A DNA stretch of 64,000 nt from Agathobacter rectalis ATCC 33656 (GTDB lineage Bacteria > Bacillota > Clostridia > Lachnospirales > Lachnospiraceae). Below are positions 32,529-42,484 of this stretch, in pieces. Position 1 is the stretch's first letter. Every line of letters starts with the position of its first letter. The stretch spans positions 2,977,501 through 3,041,500 of the forward strand of contig NC_012781.1 of the NCBI RefSeq assembly GCF_000020605.1, in the 5' to 3' direction. The notes under the pieces are model-generated. The model was not told where the DNA came from, ran no database searches, and saw nothing but the letters and a program-made list of their open reading frames with translations. The translations under genes and the position numbers were made by a program.

Positions 32529-32624
32529 ATTTATAATCCTCCCTATGTTATTTCAACTCGTCAGCCCTCAAAAGCCGGGCATGCAGCCTGTCAGCAAATT
32601 TGCATAAGCTATGGCAGCTTAAAA

Positions 32625-33653
32625 TCAGTTCACATATATCGGCACATCGCGACGCTTAACAAATCGTCCCACCTTTGCAGCCGGGAGCCCTGCGGCTTTA
32701 AGCTCATGCAAAAATGCATCTGCCTCAGAGGCTTTTACTGCAAACAGCAATCCTCCGGAGGTCTGCGGATCGAAAAGTACCTCCTCCATTGAAAAAGGTA
32801 TATTTTTTGCAAAGCACACCTTATCACCTACATGGTTTCTGTTGCGCTGGGCCGCTGCCGTGAGGAAAAACTCATCTGCGCATCGCAGTGCTCCGGTAAT
32901 GACCGGGATGGAAATCGAGTCGATAAGTGCTGTTATATCATCATTTAACATCTCACTCAGATGCCCTAAAAAGCTAAATCCCGTGACATCCGTGCATGCA
33001 TGTATATCGAAAGCATGACTGATTTCGGATGCTGCCTTATTCAGTGTGGTCATAGAGCTTACCGCATCCTCAATTGCACCTAACGGAGCTTCCCCGACGC
33101 GGTTTGCGTTGCATACAAGCCCCACTCCGAGTTTCTTTGTAAGTATAAGCACATCTGACGGCTGCCCTGTATTGTTGCTGTAAATATGCTCCGGGTGGAC
33201 CGTACCCATGACTGAAAGTCCGTATTTTACATCACTGTCTGCTATAGAATGGCCGCCCGCAAGTGTGCCGCCGGCCTCTATCACCTTATCGGCACCGCCC
33301 TGCATTATTTTGCCAAGTATATTCAGATCCATTTTCTCAGGGAAACAGACGATGTTCAATGCGGTCTTTACTGTGCCGCCCATCGCATAGATATCACTGA
33401 GCGCATTTGCAGCCGCTATCTGTCCAAACGTATACGGATCATCAACCATCGGCGGAAAAAAATCAAGCGTCTGGACTACCGCCGTGTCATCTGAAATTTT
33501 GTACACTGCCGCATCATCACAGCTATCATATCCGATGAGCAGATTGCTGTCTTTTTCACCCCTTGGCAGCTTTGCTAAAACATGACTTAACAAATCCGGA
33601 CCAAGCTTTGCGGTACAGCCACCGCCCTTGCAAAACACTATTTCCTGTGGCAT
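32625..33653 (-). CDS. selD: Selenide, water dikinase
   Basis: Makes selenophosphate from selenide and ATP. 342 residues. The catalytic segment [13 protein letters not shown] holds Cys13 and Lys16, aligned with Cys17 and Lys20 of the E. coli enzyme; it is a Cys, not Sec, form. Also seen are [23 protein letters not shown] and [11 protein letters not shown]. The ATG at 33653 follows AAAGGAG. No selA or selB is visible in this window, consistent with a role in the Mo cofactor. Confidence 0.96.
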   Translation of the reverse strand: MPQEIVFCKGGGCTAKLGPDLLSHVLAKLPRGEKDSNLLIGYDSCDDAAVYKISDDTAVVQTLDFFPPMVDDPYTFGQIAAANALSDIYAMGGTVKTALNIVCFPEKMDLNILGKIMQGGADKVIEAGGTLAGGHSIADSDVKYGLSVMGTVHPEHIYSNNTGQPSDVLILTKKLGVGLVCNANRVGEAPLGAIEDAVSSMTTLNKAASEISHAFDIHACTDVTGFSFLGHLSEMLNDDITALIDSISIPVITGALRCADEFFLTAAAQRNRNHVGDKVCFAKNIPFSMEEVLFDPQTSGGLLFAVKASEADAFLHELKAAGLPAAKVGRFVKRRDVPIYVN

Positions 33654-33682
33654 TTTTGCTCCTTTCAATTGTTTAATACTAT

Positions 33683-34846
33683 TTATCGCAATGCCGCAAT
33701 CTGCATAAGCGCTTCAGCGGCCTCATTTATCTCATCAACTGTATTATAATATGAAAATGAGAATCTCACCATACCCTGTTTTTGTGTTCCAAAGAATTTA
33801 TGCATCAGTGGTGCGCAGTGTATACCGCTCCTTGTTGCTATGCCATACTCATTCATAAGTATGTCTGACACCTCCGCCGAGTCCATATCAGCTATATTTA
33901 CAGAAACAATCGCACAGTGCAGACCATTGTCGGACAGCACATCGAAATCTCCATATATCCTGATTCCCGGGATTGTCTTTATTTTTCCCATAAATGCCTG
34001 CATCAGCTCATGCTCTTTAGCGTATATATTGTCGAGGCCGATTTTCTCAAGCTCCATGACACCAGTTAAAAGCCCTGCGATTCCCGGACCGTTTAAGGTA
34101 CCGGCCTCAAGTCTTGTCGGAAGCTCCATAGGCTGGTTCTCAAGAAAGCTTAGCACGCCGGTGCCACCGCTCTTAAACGGCTTTATATCTGCTCTCTCTC
34201 CCACATAAAGGCCTCCGGTGCCCTGCGGTCCCATCAAACCCTTATGGCCTGTGAAGCAGAGCACATCAATATTCATTTCCCTTATATTTATAGGAAGTAC
34301 ACCGGCTGTCTGCGATGCATCGACTATAAATAAAAGGTTATACTTTCGTGCGATTTGACCTATCGACTTAATATCCACCACGTTGCCTGTGAGATTTGAA
34401 GCATGTGTGCATACGATGGCTTTTGTATCCGGACGGATTAAAGCCTCTATGTCCGATGGGGAAATTATCCCCCTTTTTATGCCTGCATCACTGCATGGTA
34501 CAATATCCACACCCACGCCCCGCTCCCTTTGCATATAAAGAGGTCTGAGCACGGAATTATGCTCGAGCTGTGTTGTAATCACATGCTCCCCCGGCTCAAA
34601 CAGTCCGTGGATTGCAATGTTTAGTGCCTCAGTGGCATTTGCCGTAAAAACGAGTCTGGCCGCATCATCTCCGCCGAAAAATTCTGCAAGGCACATTCTG
34701 GCCTCATATATTTTCCTCGACGCATCAAGCGATGCATCCGATGCCCCGCGCCCGGAATTGCCGCAGTGCTTCATTGCATCAAGCACTGCATCATATACCG
34801 CATCCGGCTTTTTAATTGTTGTGGCAGCATTGTCCAGGTAAATCAT
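33683..34846 (-). CDS. Cysteine desulfurase-like class V aminotransferase (SDMH-associated)
   Basis: A 387-residue PLP enzyme with Lys202 in [15 protein letters not shown] and the mobile-loop Cys344 in RSGIHCAP. It fits the subfamily found next to selenium-dependent hydroxylases (the EF2568 type). It may liberate Se from selenocysteine, or provide sulfur/selenium for the terminal Mo ligand; which one is not known. Lies between modC and selD. Confidence 0.9.
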   Translation of the reverse strand: MIYLDNAATTIKKPDAVYDAVLDAMKHCGNSGRGASDASLDASRKIYEARMCLAEFFGGDDAARLVFTANATEALNIAIHGLFEPGEHVITTQLEHNSVLRPLYMQRERGVGVDIVPCSDAGIKRGIISPSDIEALIRPDTKAIVCTHASNLTGNVVDIKSIGQIARKYNLLFIVDASQTAGVLPINIREMNIDVLCFTGHKGLMGPQGTGGLYVGERADIKPFKSGGTGVLSFLENQPMELPTRLEAGTLNGPGIAGLLTGVMELEKIGLDNIYAKEHELMQAFMGKIKTIPGIRIYGDFDVLSDNGLHCAIVSVNIADMDSAEVSDILMNEYGIATRSGIHCAPLMHKFFGTQKQGMVRFSFSYYNTVDEINEAAEALMQIAALR

Positions 34847-34866
34847 AGTATGTCCTCATTTACTTC

Positions 34867-35937
34867 TCATCCAAGCAGATAAAAATTCTTTATATAAAGC
34901 TCATCATTTATATTTTTGTTAAGCATATTTGCTTCTGTATGCCTCGGAAGGCTTGCGTAAATTATTGAATCGTTATTTAATTTACACAATACTTCCCAGC
35001 TTTTCAGTTCTTCAATCATTTTATAATCTTTAATCCTGATTATATTTTTATCAGCATATGCAAGTGCCGTTTTTGTTTTGCCTGCAGATATTATAATATC
35101 CTGTGGGAAAACACCTATGTGCGATATGCCGTCCATACTCATTGCAGTCTGTTCAAGCTGCTCATCAGTGACCTCAAATACGCTATCCCATTCCACCGCA
35201 AGCAAATGATGCTTATCCTGCCATTTTACCTCTGATATATTGTTGCAGCCCACAAGCAGTGCCTGCTCCACAGACATAGGCCGCATGAAGAAATCTTTTT
35301 TGTCGCGGACTGTACTCAGTACACCGCTCTCCATGCTTCCGATACGCTCGGCCAGGCGATACACCTCATCGCGATTGTGTGACACAAAAACAACAGGATT
35401 GTGAAAATCTGTCAGCATCTCCATAAGCTCTGATTCCATGCTTCTTTTTACATGCTCATCCAGTGCCGAAAAAGGCTCATCGAGCAGTATGCACTCCGGC
35501 TTAGCCGCAAGCATGCGAAGCATTGCCACGCGCTGCCTCTGACCACCTGAGAGATGGTTGGGATATGTGTATGCCATGCCCTCAAGCCCATACCTCTTCA
35601 GCCAGCCCTTCACTTTTTCCTCGTTACGCTGACCCATTGCTATGCATATATTTTCCATCACAGTCATTGTCGGAAATAATGCATAGTCCTGAAACAGATA
35701 GCCTACCCTGCGCTTACCCGGTTGCAGATTTATACGCTTTTTCGAATCATACAGCACACGGCCGTTTAATGATATAAAGCCTGAGTCCGGTGTCTCTATC
35801 CCTGCTATGCACTTTAATGTCATACTCTTTCCTGAGCCCGACATACCGATTACGGACACAACCTCGTCCGTAAGCTCCATGTCAACCGAGAGCATGAAAT
35901 TATCCAACTGTTTTTTTATTTTTACTATGAGCGACAT
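34867..35937 (-). CDS. modC: Molybdate ABC transporter ATPase
   Basis: 356 residues: Walker A GMSGSGKS (31-38), signature LSGGQRQR, Walker B CILLDEPFSALDE and H-loop FVSHNRDE. The last about 120 residues hold a TOBE/MOP-like region. Start at 35937 overlaps the modB 3' end by 38 nt, with only a weak AAAGAG site, so translation is probably coupled. Confidence 0.93.
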   Translation of the reverse strand: MSLIVKIKKQLDNFMLSVDMELTDEVVSVIGMSGSGKSMTLKCIAGIETPDSGFISLNGRVLYDSKKRINLQPGKRRVGYLFQDYALFPTMTVMENICIAMGQRNEEKVKGWLKRYGLEGMAYTYPNHLSGGQRQRVAMLRMLAAKPECILLDEPFSALDEHVKRSMESELMEMLTDFHNPVVFVSHNRDEVYRLAERIGSMESGVLSTVRDKKDFFMRPMSVEQALLVGCNNISEVKWQDKHHLLAVEWDSVFEVTDEQLEQTAMSMDGISHIGVFPQDIIISAGKTKTALAYADKNIIRIKDYKMIEELKSWEVLCKLNNDSIIYASLPRHTEANMLNKNINDELYIKNFYLLG

Positions 35938-36625
35938 TATTTTTTCTCTTTCTCTTTATGCCCTTGCTTTTGCCGCATATCATATTTATCGATACAAGGC
36001 ATGCAAACGAAATCGCTATGATTACTATGCACCAGAAGCCCGCTGTGGCATAGTCTCCACTTTGGACGACCATTGCTATCTGCTGTGATATGGTCGATGT
36101 TTTTCCTGCTATATTTCCGGCAAGCATCGATGTGGCACCGTACTCACCGATAGCTCTGGCAAAAGCCAGTGTGACACCCGATATGATACCGGGCTTTGCC
36201 ATCGGCAGACGTATCTTCCAGAAAATCTTCCACTCACTTATGCCGAGAGTGCGCGCCGCATATATGACATTTTCATCTATCTGCTCAAATGCCGCTCTCG
36301 CATTTCTGTACATGAGAGGGAGTGCAATGATGGTTGCTGCCACCACACAGCCAAGCCACGTGTGTACTACCTGTATCCCCATGCTATGGCTTAAAAAGCT
36401 TCCAAAAGGACGCCTTGTGCTGAAAATCCTTAAAAGAATGTATCCAGCCACGGTAGGCGGCAGCACCATCGGAAGTGTCAGCAGTCCATCCCAGAACGCC
36501 CTCACTCTGCCCTTTGTGTTTATGACAAGCTCAGCAAAAGCTATTCCTATAAAAAAAGAAAAAACTGACGCTACTATTCCTGTTTTTAATGTCACCCAAA
36601 GCGGTGAAAAATCAATCTGTCCCAT
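35900..36625 (-). CDS. modB: Molybdate ABC transporter permease
   Basis: A 241-residue inner-membrane permease with about five helices and the EAA loop YAARTLGISEWKIFWKIRLPMAKPG (about residues 141-165). Overlaps modA by one base and ends in a basic tail. Third component with ModA and ModC. Confidence 0.93.
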   Translation of the reverse strand: MGQIDFSPLWVTLKTGIVASVFSFFIGIAFAELVINTKGRVRAFWDGLLTLPMVLPPTVAGYILLRIFSTRRPFGSFLSHSMGIQVVHTWLGCVVAATIIALPLMYRNARAAFEQIDENVIYAARTLGISEWKIFWKIRLPMAKPGIISGVTLAFARAIGEYGATSMLAGNIAGKTSTISQQIAMVVQSGDYATAGFWCIVIIAISFACLVSINMICGKSKGIKRKRKNNVAHSKNKKTVG

Positions 36626-37539
36626 TATGCATTTACCGAAAAATGATATTTCTCAAATACTGACATTGCCTCATCTGTCTGAAGGTATGCGATAAATTCC
36701 TTTGCTGCTTCAAGCTCATCTGATGTAGTGCTGTCTCCCTTTAAGGCTGCTATCGGATAGATGACATCGCCTGTTAAGCTGTTTGGAAGCTTTTCTATAA
36801 TATCAAGCTGGTTCTCGTATCCGAATGTATCTGAATAATAAACTGTTCCTATCTCATTTGCGCCCTCAGCTACGGCAGATGCAACCGCACCTACATTGGC
36901 ACAGCTGTTTATTTCCAGACCGTCAAGTGCCTTAGAGATATCAGAATCTGAAATAGCCTGTGGATTTGAAGCATCACCTTCAACCATTTTTGAATTTACC
37001 AGTGCTGCCCTGGTGTACTGTCCTACAGGAACTGTTCCGTCAGCAAGCGCCATATTTTTAGCCTTTGAGATGTCTGCAAACCCGGTAACTGCCGTGCCAC
37101 TATTCTTATATGTAACAAGGCACACCTGATTATTTAATAGGTCAACACGAGTACCGTCCACCACGCTTCCTCCGTCGTAGCCATTCTGAAGCTCATCCAT
37201 CTGTGCCACTCCTGCTGAGAAAAAGATGTTGCACTTCGCACCCTCTTTAATCTGTGCCATCAGAGTTCCGGAGCTGTCATAGTTGTTCCGGAAGTTTACA
37301 TTTGGATGCGCCCTGGTGTAGGCTGCACAAATTTCATCCATAACACCGTTTAAGCTCTTTGCCGCAAAAATTGATAAATCGACATCTGCATCTGCTGTAT
37401 CCTTTTTTCCACAGCCCGCAAAAAGTCCTGCTATAAGGATAAGTCCAAACGCAAGTCCTGCATATGCTGCAAATTTTCTCTTTAAGCCCTTGCGCTCCTT
37501 TCTTGATCCGTCAGTACCTGTCGCTATTCTTAAGCTCAT
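36625..37539 (-). CDS. modA: Molybdate-binding lipoprotein
   Basis: A 304-residue solute-binding protein. A long basic n-region precedes a hydrophobic helix and the lipobox LFAGCGKK (Cys43). The mature part begins LSIFAAKSLNGVMDEI, the usual oxyanion-binding start of ModA, and continues with NYDSSGTLMAQI. The ATG at 37539 follows AAAGG. Confidence 0.93.
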   Translation of the reverse strand: MSLRIATGTDGSRKERKGLKRKFAAYAGLAFGLILIAGLFAGCGKKDTADADVDLSIFAAKSLNGVMDEICAAYTRAHPNVNFRNNYDSSGTLMAQIKEGAKCNIFFSAGVAQMDELQNGYDGGSVVDGTRVDLLNNQVCLVTYKNSGTAVTGFADISKAKNMALADGTVPVGQYTRAALVNSKMVEGDASNPQAISDSDISKALDGLEINSCANVGAVASAVAEGANEIGTVYYSDTFGYENQLDIIEKLPNSLTGDVIYPIAALKGDSTTSDELEAAKEFIAYLQTDEAMSVFEKYHFSVNA

Positions 37540-37635
37540 ACTTTTAACCTTTCTTTTCCTTTATTTAAATTAAATATGCATGTGATTAATATTCATATTC
37601 GGCTTGTCTTGATTTAATAATATATGATAATTTCA

Positions 37636-39051
37636 TCATCCAAGCTGCTCCAGCAGCACCGAAATACTGCCTCCGCACACCATGCCCTCTTTCTCGGCAT
37701 CGTCAGTGTTCATGCTCACATCCATCAAACCGCATTTGAACTCCTGCTTGCGAAACAGTCTCCTGCATTGGCTTATAACCTCTGCCTCCGCACAACCGCC
37801 GCCTATAGTTCCGATGATCCGATTGTCTGAGCTCACGAGCATCTGTGTTCCGACTCCGCGCGGTGCACTGCCATTCTTTTTTATGATGGTACACAGTATA
37901 TACTTCTCATCTGATGCCTCAATAAGTGCATCAAGCACTTCGTTATCCACCTGTGTGCAGCCGGTACGCTCATTTTTGCACTTTACTATCTCACTTATCA
38001 CCGAAAGCGCAATTTCCTCCGGTGTCTGTCCGCCTATTGCAAGGCCTATCGGAGAATGTAATCCGGATATGTTTTCCCGTGAAAATCCCGATTCTTCAAG
38101 GTCTTTTTTTACTATGGCAGCTCTTTTCTTTGAGCCCATCATCCCCACATAGGCGTATGGCTTTCTGAATATCTCTGTAAGACACTCCATATCAAAGCGA
38201 TGACCTCTTGTCATGCATACATAGTAATCATCCGCCTGTGGCTCCAGCCTGGCGAGAGTTTTTTTATAATCGCCGCAAATTACATGGTCTGCTCCTTGGC
38301 GCTTTGCATTATCGGCAAACAGAGGTCTGTCCTCTATCACCCATATGTCAAAGGCCAAAAGTGATGCCATGCGTACAAGTGCCGCCGATACATGACCTCC
38401 TCCGCAGATTATGAGGCGTGGTCTGCTGCCTATCTGCTGTTTAAACATCACAATGGAATTATCATTGTCATTTATTTCATCTGCCCATGCACTGCCTGAT
38501 GCCACTCTTATTCTGCCATCTATATAAAGCGCCTTTTCACCGGCATGTGCTCCTTCTGTGACTGTCAAAAGCTCACAGCGACTGTCCGCCGGTCTGTCCT
38601 TTATCGAAGCATATATGTTTGCCGGAATCAGCTTCACCTCGTCACCGGTATGAATCTGGCCGCCTCTTATGACTACTGCAAACACGCCCTCCTTTGGCAT
38701 AATGCACTCGCCCATCCTCTTGTAGATAGCACAATGCGAATGACACTGCTTGCCTATCTGCGTCATCTCCAGAATAGCATCTCCTATGCAAAAGCGTGTT
38801 CCAAGCGGTAAATTCTTGAAATCAAATCCTGATATAATTAAATTTTCGCCAAATGCGCCGTTGTCTATCTGCGCTCCTCTTGCCCTGAAGGCATCTATTT
38901 TCTCTGCGGAAAGCAGGCTGACCTGCCTGTGCCACTTTCCGGCATGTGCATCTCCCATGATGCCATAGTCTGCAACAAGCTCCGCCTGTGGCACCTCTCT
39001 CTTTTCAGTTCCTCTCTCTTTGCTTATATTGATTGCAAGAAGCTTTCCCAT
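37636..39051 (-). CDS. MOSC domain fused to permuted XdhC
   Basis: 471 residues in three parts. Residues 1-142 form a MOSC domain with GKQCHSHCAIYKRMGECIMP, a fold that handles sulfurated Mo cofactor. Residues 210-355 are the Rossmann half of XdhC (LIICGGGHVSAALV, MTRGHRFD, VGMMGSKKR). Residues 373-471 are the XdhC/CoxI half (KKNGSAPRGVGTQM, TIGGGCAEAEV, CGGSISVLLEQ). In ordinary XdhC the CoxI half comes first. It likely inserts or sulfurates/selenates the cofactor of the hydroxylase. The ribosome binding site GGAGG is formed by the last codons of moaA. Confidence 0.88.
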   Translation of the reverse strand: MGKLLAINISKERGTEKREVPQAELVADYGIMGDAHAGKWHRQVSLLSAEKIDAFRARGAQIDNGAFGENLIISGFDFKNLPLGTRFCIGDAILEMTQIGKQCHSHCAIYKRMGECIMPKEGVFAVVIRGGQIHTGDEVKLIPANIYASIKDRPADSRCELLTVTEGAHAGEKALYIDGRIRVASGSAWADEINDNDNSIVMFKQQIGSRPRLIICGGGHVSAALVRMASLLAFDIWVIEDRPLFADNAKRQGADHVICGDYKKTLARLEPQADDYYVCMTRGHRFDMECLTEIFRKPYAYVGMMGSKKRAAIVKKDLEESGFSRENISGLHSPIGLAIGGQTPEEIALSVISEIVKCKNERTGCTQVDNEVLDALIEASDEKYILCTIIKKNGSAPRGVGTQMLVSSDNRIIGTIGGGCAEAEVISQCRRLFRKQEFKCGLMDVSMNTDDAEKEGMVCGGSISVLLEQLG

Positions 39052-39060
39052 GATTTGCTA

Positions 39061-40134
39061 TCAGCCTCCTATCCGGCTCATATTTCTTGCTGCATTTACT
39101 TCCGCAGCTTTCAGCTCTGTAGCCTTTGTCTCTACAGTCTTTGTCTCTGTAGTTTTTGTATATGTCACTGCATTATCATTAAAATTGTGACACCCCGGCT
39201 TTGCCTTTATGGCAGCCTTTAGTGCCTGAACTATTACAAAATCTTTTTCCAAATCATCTGTAAATTCGCATGAATCAGGTACTAAATCCATCGTCACGCT
39301 GCTTCCCAGGCATGGCATAAGCCTGCCGTCAGCCGTAACACGTATGCGGTTACAGGTATCGCAGAACTTCCCATGGATTGCCTGAATCAGCCCTACTCTG
39401 ATATTAAGTCCATGAAAACTGTAATACTCTGCCGGACCGTTATCTGAATTATTATATCCCGAATTAATTTCTTCTCTATTTTCAGTATCTATATGGCAAA
39501 AAGTTCCATATACTTCTAAAAGTGCGCCAATAACCTTCTCATACGGCTCGACTCCGTTGGTATGCCCTTCACCTACCGGCATCATCTCTATAAAACGGAT
39601 ATCTGTGCCTTTTTTGGAAGCATACCGTGTGAGAGCCACCACATCTGTCTGCGGTGTGAGCACCACATTGATTTTCACTCTTATTCCACACTCTATGGCA
39701 GCATCGATTCCATGCTCTACTTTATGAAGCAGCGGTTTTTTTGTGATATGTTCATATTCTGACGCATCTATCGTGTCCAGGCTCACATTTATACTGTCTA
39801 TGCCGGCTTCCTTAAGCTGCTTTGCATGCTGCGCAAGCAATACTGCGTTTGTGGTGAGTGATACACTCCTGACACCGGGTATCTTTTTGATTTGTGAAAC
39901 CATCTCATCAATCTGCGGATGCAGAAGCGGCTCACCGCCTGTCAGACGAAAATGCGTGATTCCAATCCTTGTGGCTGCGCGGACTATACAAAGCACCTTT
40001 TTTACGCTAAGTATATTTATTGCCTGACAATTTTTATTATTGTCCTGTGGGTTGCAATAATAACAGTTCAGATTACAGCTATCTATCACCGATATGCGCA
40101 TGTAGTCAATCTCTCTGCCAAATCTATCGCGCAT
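39061..40134 (-). CDS. moaA: GTP 3',8-cyclase
   Basis: Radical-SAM first step of molybdopterin synthesis. The N-terminal cluster is bound by Cys20, 24 and 27 (CNLNCYYC). The C-terminal cluster is in FCDTCNRIRVTADGRLMPC. The protein ends in RIGG, the double glycine needed for activity. A Thr/Glu/Lys-rich stretch of about 25 residues (TKTTETKTVETKATELKAAE) is inserted just before that end. The start is ATG 40134, 8 nt after GAAGGG; upstream ATGs lie inside the previous gene. Confidence 0.95.
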   Translation of the reverse strand: MRDRFGREIDYMRISVIDSCNLNCYYCNPQDNNKNCQAINILSVKKVLCIVRAATRIGITHFRLTGGEPLLHPQIDEMVSQIKKIPGVRSVSLTTNAVLLAQHAKQLKEAGIDSINVSLDTIDASEYEHITKKPLLHKVEHGIDAAIECGIRVKINVVLTPQTDVVALTRYASKKGTDIRFIEMMPVGEGHTNGVEPYEKVIGALLEVYGTFCHIDTENREEINSGYNNSDNGPAEYYSFHGLNIRVGLIQAIHGKFCDTCNRIRVTADGRLMPCLGSSVTMDLVPDSCEFTDDLEKDFVIVQALKAAIKAKPGCHNFNDNAVTYTKTTETKTVETKATELKAAEVNAARNMSRIGG

Positions 40135-40135
40135 A

Positions 40136-41245
40136 TTAAAAGCCCTTCCCGAAACCGCAGTTAGGAAACGTACAGACATCACAATTCAGGCAGAGTCCGC
40201 CTTCTCCAAGTCCGGCAAGCTCATCTGCCAAAATCATATCACACGCCATAAGCCTCGGCAATACAATATCAAATATCGTACGCTTGTTGTACATGGCGCA
40301 GCCGGGCAGTCCACATATCGGCACCAGCCTGTCACCTGCATCATAGTACGACAGCAAAAACATGGCTCCCGGCAGCACCGGTGAACCGTACGACACGATC
40401 CTCGCGCCTGTATTTTTTATGGCAAGCGGTGTTTTATCATCAGGATCCACACTCATTCCGCCTGTGCAGAATACAATCTCCGCTCCTGCCTCTATTGCAC
40501 GTAAGCAGCCGTCTGTTATTTTTTGGTCATCATCATCAAACACCTCATGAAACATCATCTGTGCACCAAACTCTGCTATTTTTTTCTCGATGACAGGGGT
40601 AAACGCATCCTGTATCCTGCCGTGGAACACTTCATTTCCGGTTGTGATTATTGCTGCTTTTCTGACCACAAACGGCTTTATATCAAGAATCGGTCCGTCA
40701 TCGCATATGTGCGAAGCCGCCTCCAGCTTATCCTTTTTTATGACAAGCGGTATGATTCTTGTTCCGGCAAGCTTATCCCCCTTTTTCACAGTGGTATTGC
40801 CGTGCCTTGTTGCTATCATCATTTCACCAAAGGAGTTGACCTTTTTCAGCTTTTCGCTGTCCACCTTAAGCAGTCCGTCACAGTCAGCAATCACCTCTAT
40901 CTTGCCTTCCTTTACAGGGGATGGATGCATTTTACTTGCGGTGCCACCAAAAGCGCCGGATTCTGCGGCTTCACAATGACGTTCGCCGTCGGTCTCATTG
41001 CTATTTGTGCCACATGCGCTCATACGATAAAGCACCTCTGCTGCCTCATTTTCGTGCATCATGGTCTCATCATTTTCCCATATATATATGGTGTCTTTTC
41101 CAACGCTAAGCAGCACCGGTATATCCTCTTTTGTTATAATATGTCCCTTGCGAAAAACCGCATCCTTTTTCACACCGGGGATAATCTGTGTGATATCGTG
41201 GCAGAGCACCTGTCCGACTGCCTCCGTTGTCTTCATAAGCTTCAT
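40136..41245 (-). CDS. MoeA/MoaB-like molybdopterin-binding protein with Cys-rich tail
   Basis: About 369 residues. The C-terminal two thirds contain a MoCF_biosynth domain (ITTGNEVFHG, EVFDDDDQKI, FCTGGMSVDPDD, LPGAMF). The N-terminus has no complete MoeA domain I/II arrangement. The protein ends CLNCDVCTFPNCGFGKGF, four cysteines that could bind a cluster or metal. Probably adenylates or metallates molybdopterin for the selenium-dependent enzyme. The start is uncertain: ATG 41245, or GTG 41257. Confidence 0.85.
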   Translation of the reverse strand: MKLMKTTEAVGQVLCHDITQIIPGVKKDAVFRKGHIITKEDIPVLLSVGKDTIYIWENDETMMHENEAAEVLYRMSACGTNSNETDGERHCEAAESGAFGGTASKMHPSPVKEGKIEVIADCDGLLKVDSEKLKKVNSFGEMMIATRHGNTTVKKGDKLAGTRIIPLVIKKDKLEAASHICDDGPILDIKPFVVRKAAIITTGNEVFHGRIQDAFTPVIEKKIAEFGAQMMFHEVFDDDDQKITDGCLRAIEAGAEIVFCTGGMSVDPDDKTPLAIKNTGARIVSYGSPVLPGAMFLLSYYDAGDRLVPICGLPGCAMYNKRTIFDIVLPRLMACDMILADELAGLGEGGLCLNCDVCTFPNCGFGKGF

Positions 41246-41314
41246 ATAATCCCACACTCCAAATATTATTTTTGTAAATAGTTACTGTCCTAAACCATAC
41301 CCCGTGCATTTCCG

Positions 41315-41803
41315 TCACCGGCCGCACTCACTGTCATACTGCAATAAAATATCAAGTCCATGCTCTATATTTCCCATCAGAAAATCCATGCTCTCCGACA
41401 CTGCCTTCACACTGCCGGGCAGATTGACTATAAGTGTGTTTTTCCTGATAACTGAAGCTCCTCTGCCAAGCATGGCTTTAGGTGTAAGACTCATGCTGTA
41501 CGCTCTCAGTGCCTCAGCGATACCCGGTGCATTACGCTCTGCAACATCCATTGTAGCTTCCGGTGTGATATCTCTCGGTGAAAAACCGGTACCTCCGGTT
41601 GTAAGCACCAGATTGCATTTCACATCATCACACAGCCTGACAAGCTCGTCTGCAATCTGCTCCCTCTCATCCGGTATGATTTTATATGAAACCACATCAT
41701 ACTTATCTTTGGGAAGCAGTTCCTTTATTTTCGGACCGCTTTTATCCTCTCTTTGGCCCGTTGCGCCTTTATCGCTTATCGTTATAATCCCTACAGTATA
41801 CAT
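41315..41803 (-). CDS. mogA: Molybdopterin adenylyltransferase-type protein
   Basis: A 162-residue MogA/MoaB fold: VGIITISDKG, LVLTTGGTGFSPRDITPEAT, and a late LIVNLPGSVKAVSESMDFL. Activates molybdopterin by adenylation before Mo insertion. Lies between moaC and the MoeA-like gene. Confidence 0.93.
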   Translation of the reverse strand: MYTVGIITISDKGATGQREDKSGPKIKELLPKDKYDVVSYKIIPDEREQIADELVRLCDDVKCNLVLTTGGTGFSPRDITPEATMDVAERNAPGIAEALRAYSMSLTPKAMLGRGASVIRKNTLIVNLPGSVKAVSESMDFLMGNIEHGLDILLQYDSECGR

Positions 41804-41888
41804 TACATCACCCTGTTATCCTTGATTAATTGTGTATTTTTAACTTCTCAGCATTTTAAATGAGCTGTAATCGTTGCCGGTCAAATTG

Positions 41889-42416
41889 TTAATTGTGAAC
41901 AGCAACGTAATGCCCGCTCTTGCCACCGGATTTTTCCAGCAGATGTATCTGCCCGATTTCCATGCCACGGTCCAGTGCCTTACACATATCATATATGGTA
42001 AGAAGCGCCACACTGACCCCTGTCATGGCCTCCATCTCTACACCGGTTTTGCCAACACAGGCTGTCGTGCAGATTGCCGTGATACTGCTGTTTTTTTCAT
42101 CCAGCTCAAACTCAACATCACACTTTGTCATGGCAATAGCATGACAGAGCGGAATGAGCATGGAATTGTTCTTTGCGCCCATGATTCCCGCAATCCTCGC
42201 TACTGCCAGCACATCTCCCTTTTTAGCTGTGCCCGTAGATACCGCCTTGTATACGGCGTCATTTACCTTTATCGTGCCACAGGCTTTCGCCACGCGGTAT
42301 GTGTCATCCTTTGCATGCACATCCACCATGTGAGCTTCCCCTGCCTCATTAAAATGTGTGAGCTTTCCTTTATTTTGTTCCTGATTATTGATATCTAATT
42401 CGTTTTCCTGCGTCAA
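41889..42416 (-). CDS. moaC: Cyclic pyranopterin monophosphate synthase
   Basis: Second step of molybdopterin synthesis after MoaA. Contains THFNEAGEAHMVDV, GIMGAKNNSMLIPLCHA, and the active-site GVEMEAMTGVSVALLTIYDM. The N-terminal extension is hydrophilic. The probable start is TTG at 42416, 9 nt after GAGG; a GTG at 42431 is in frame but lies on that site. Confidence 0.93.
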   Translation of the reverse strand: MTQENELDINNQEQNKGKLTHFNEAGEAHMVDVHAKDDTYRVAKACGTIKVNDAVYKAVSTGTAKKGDVLAVARIAGIMGAKNNSMLIPLCHAIAMTKCDVEFELDEKNSSITAICTTACVGKTGVEMEAMTGVSVALLTIYDMCKALDRGMEIGQIHLLEKSGGKSGHYVAVHN

Positions 42417-42484
42417 TCTATTTATCCTCACTGTAACTATTCAGAACCACTGAAAACACCTTAATAGTTACCCTCATTTATTAT

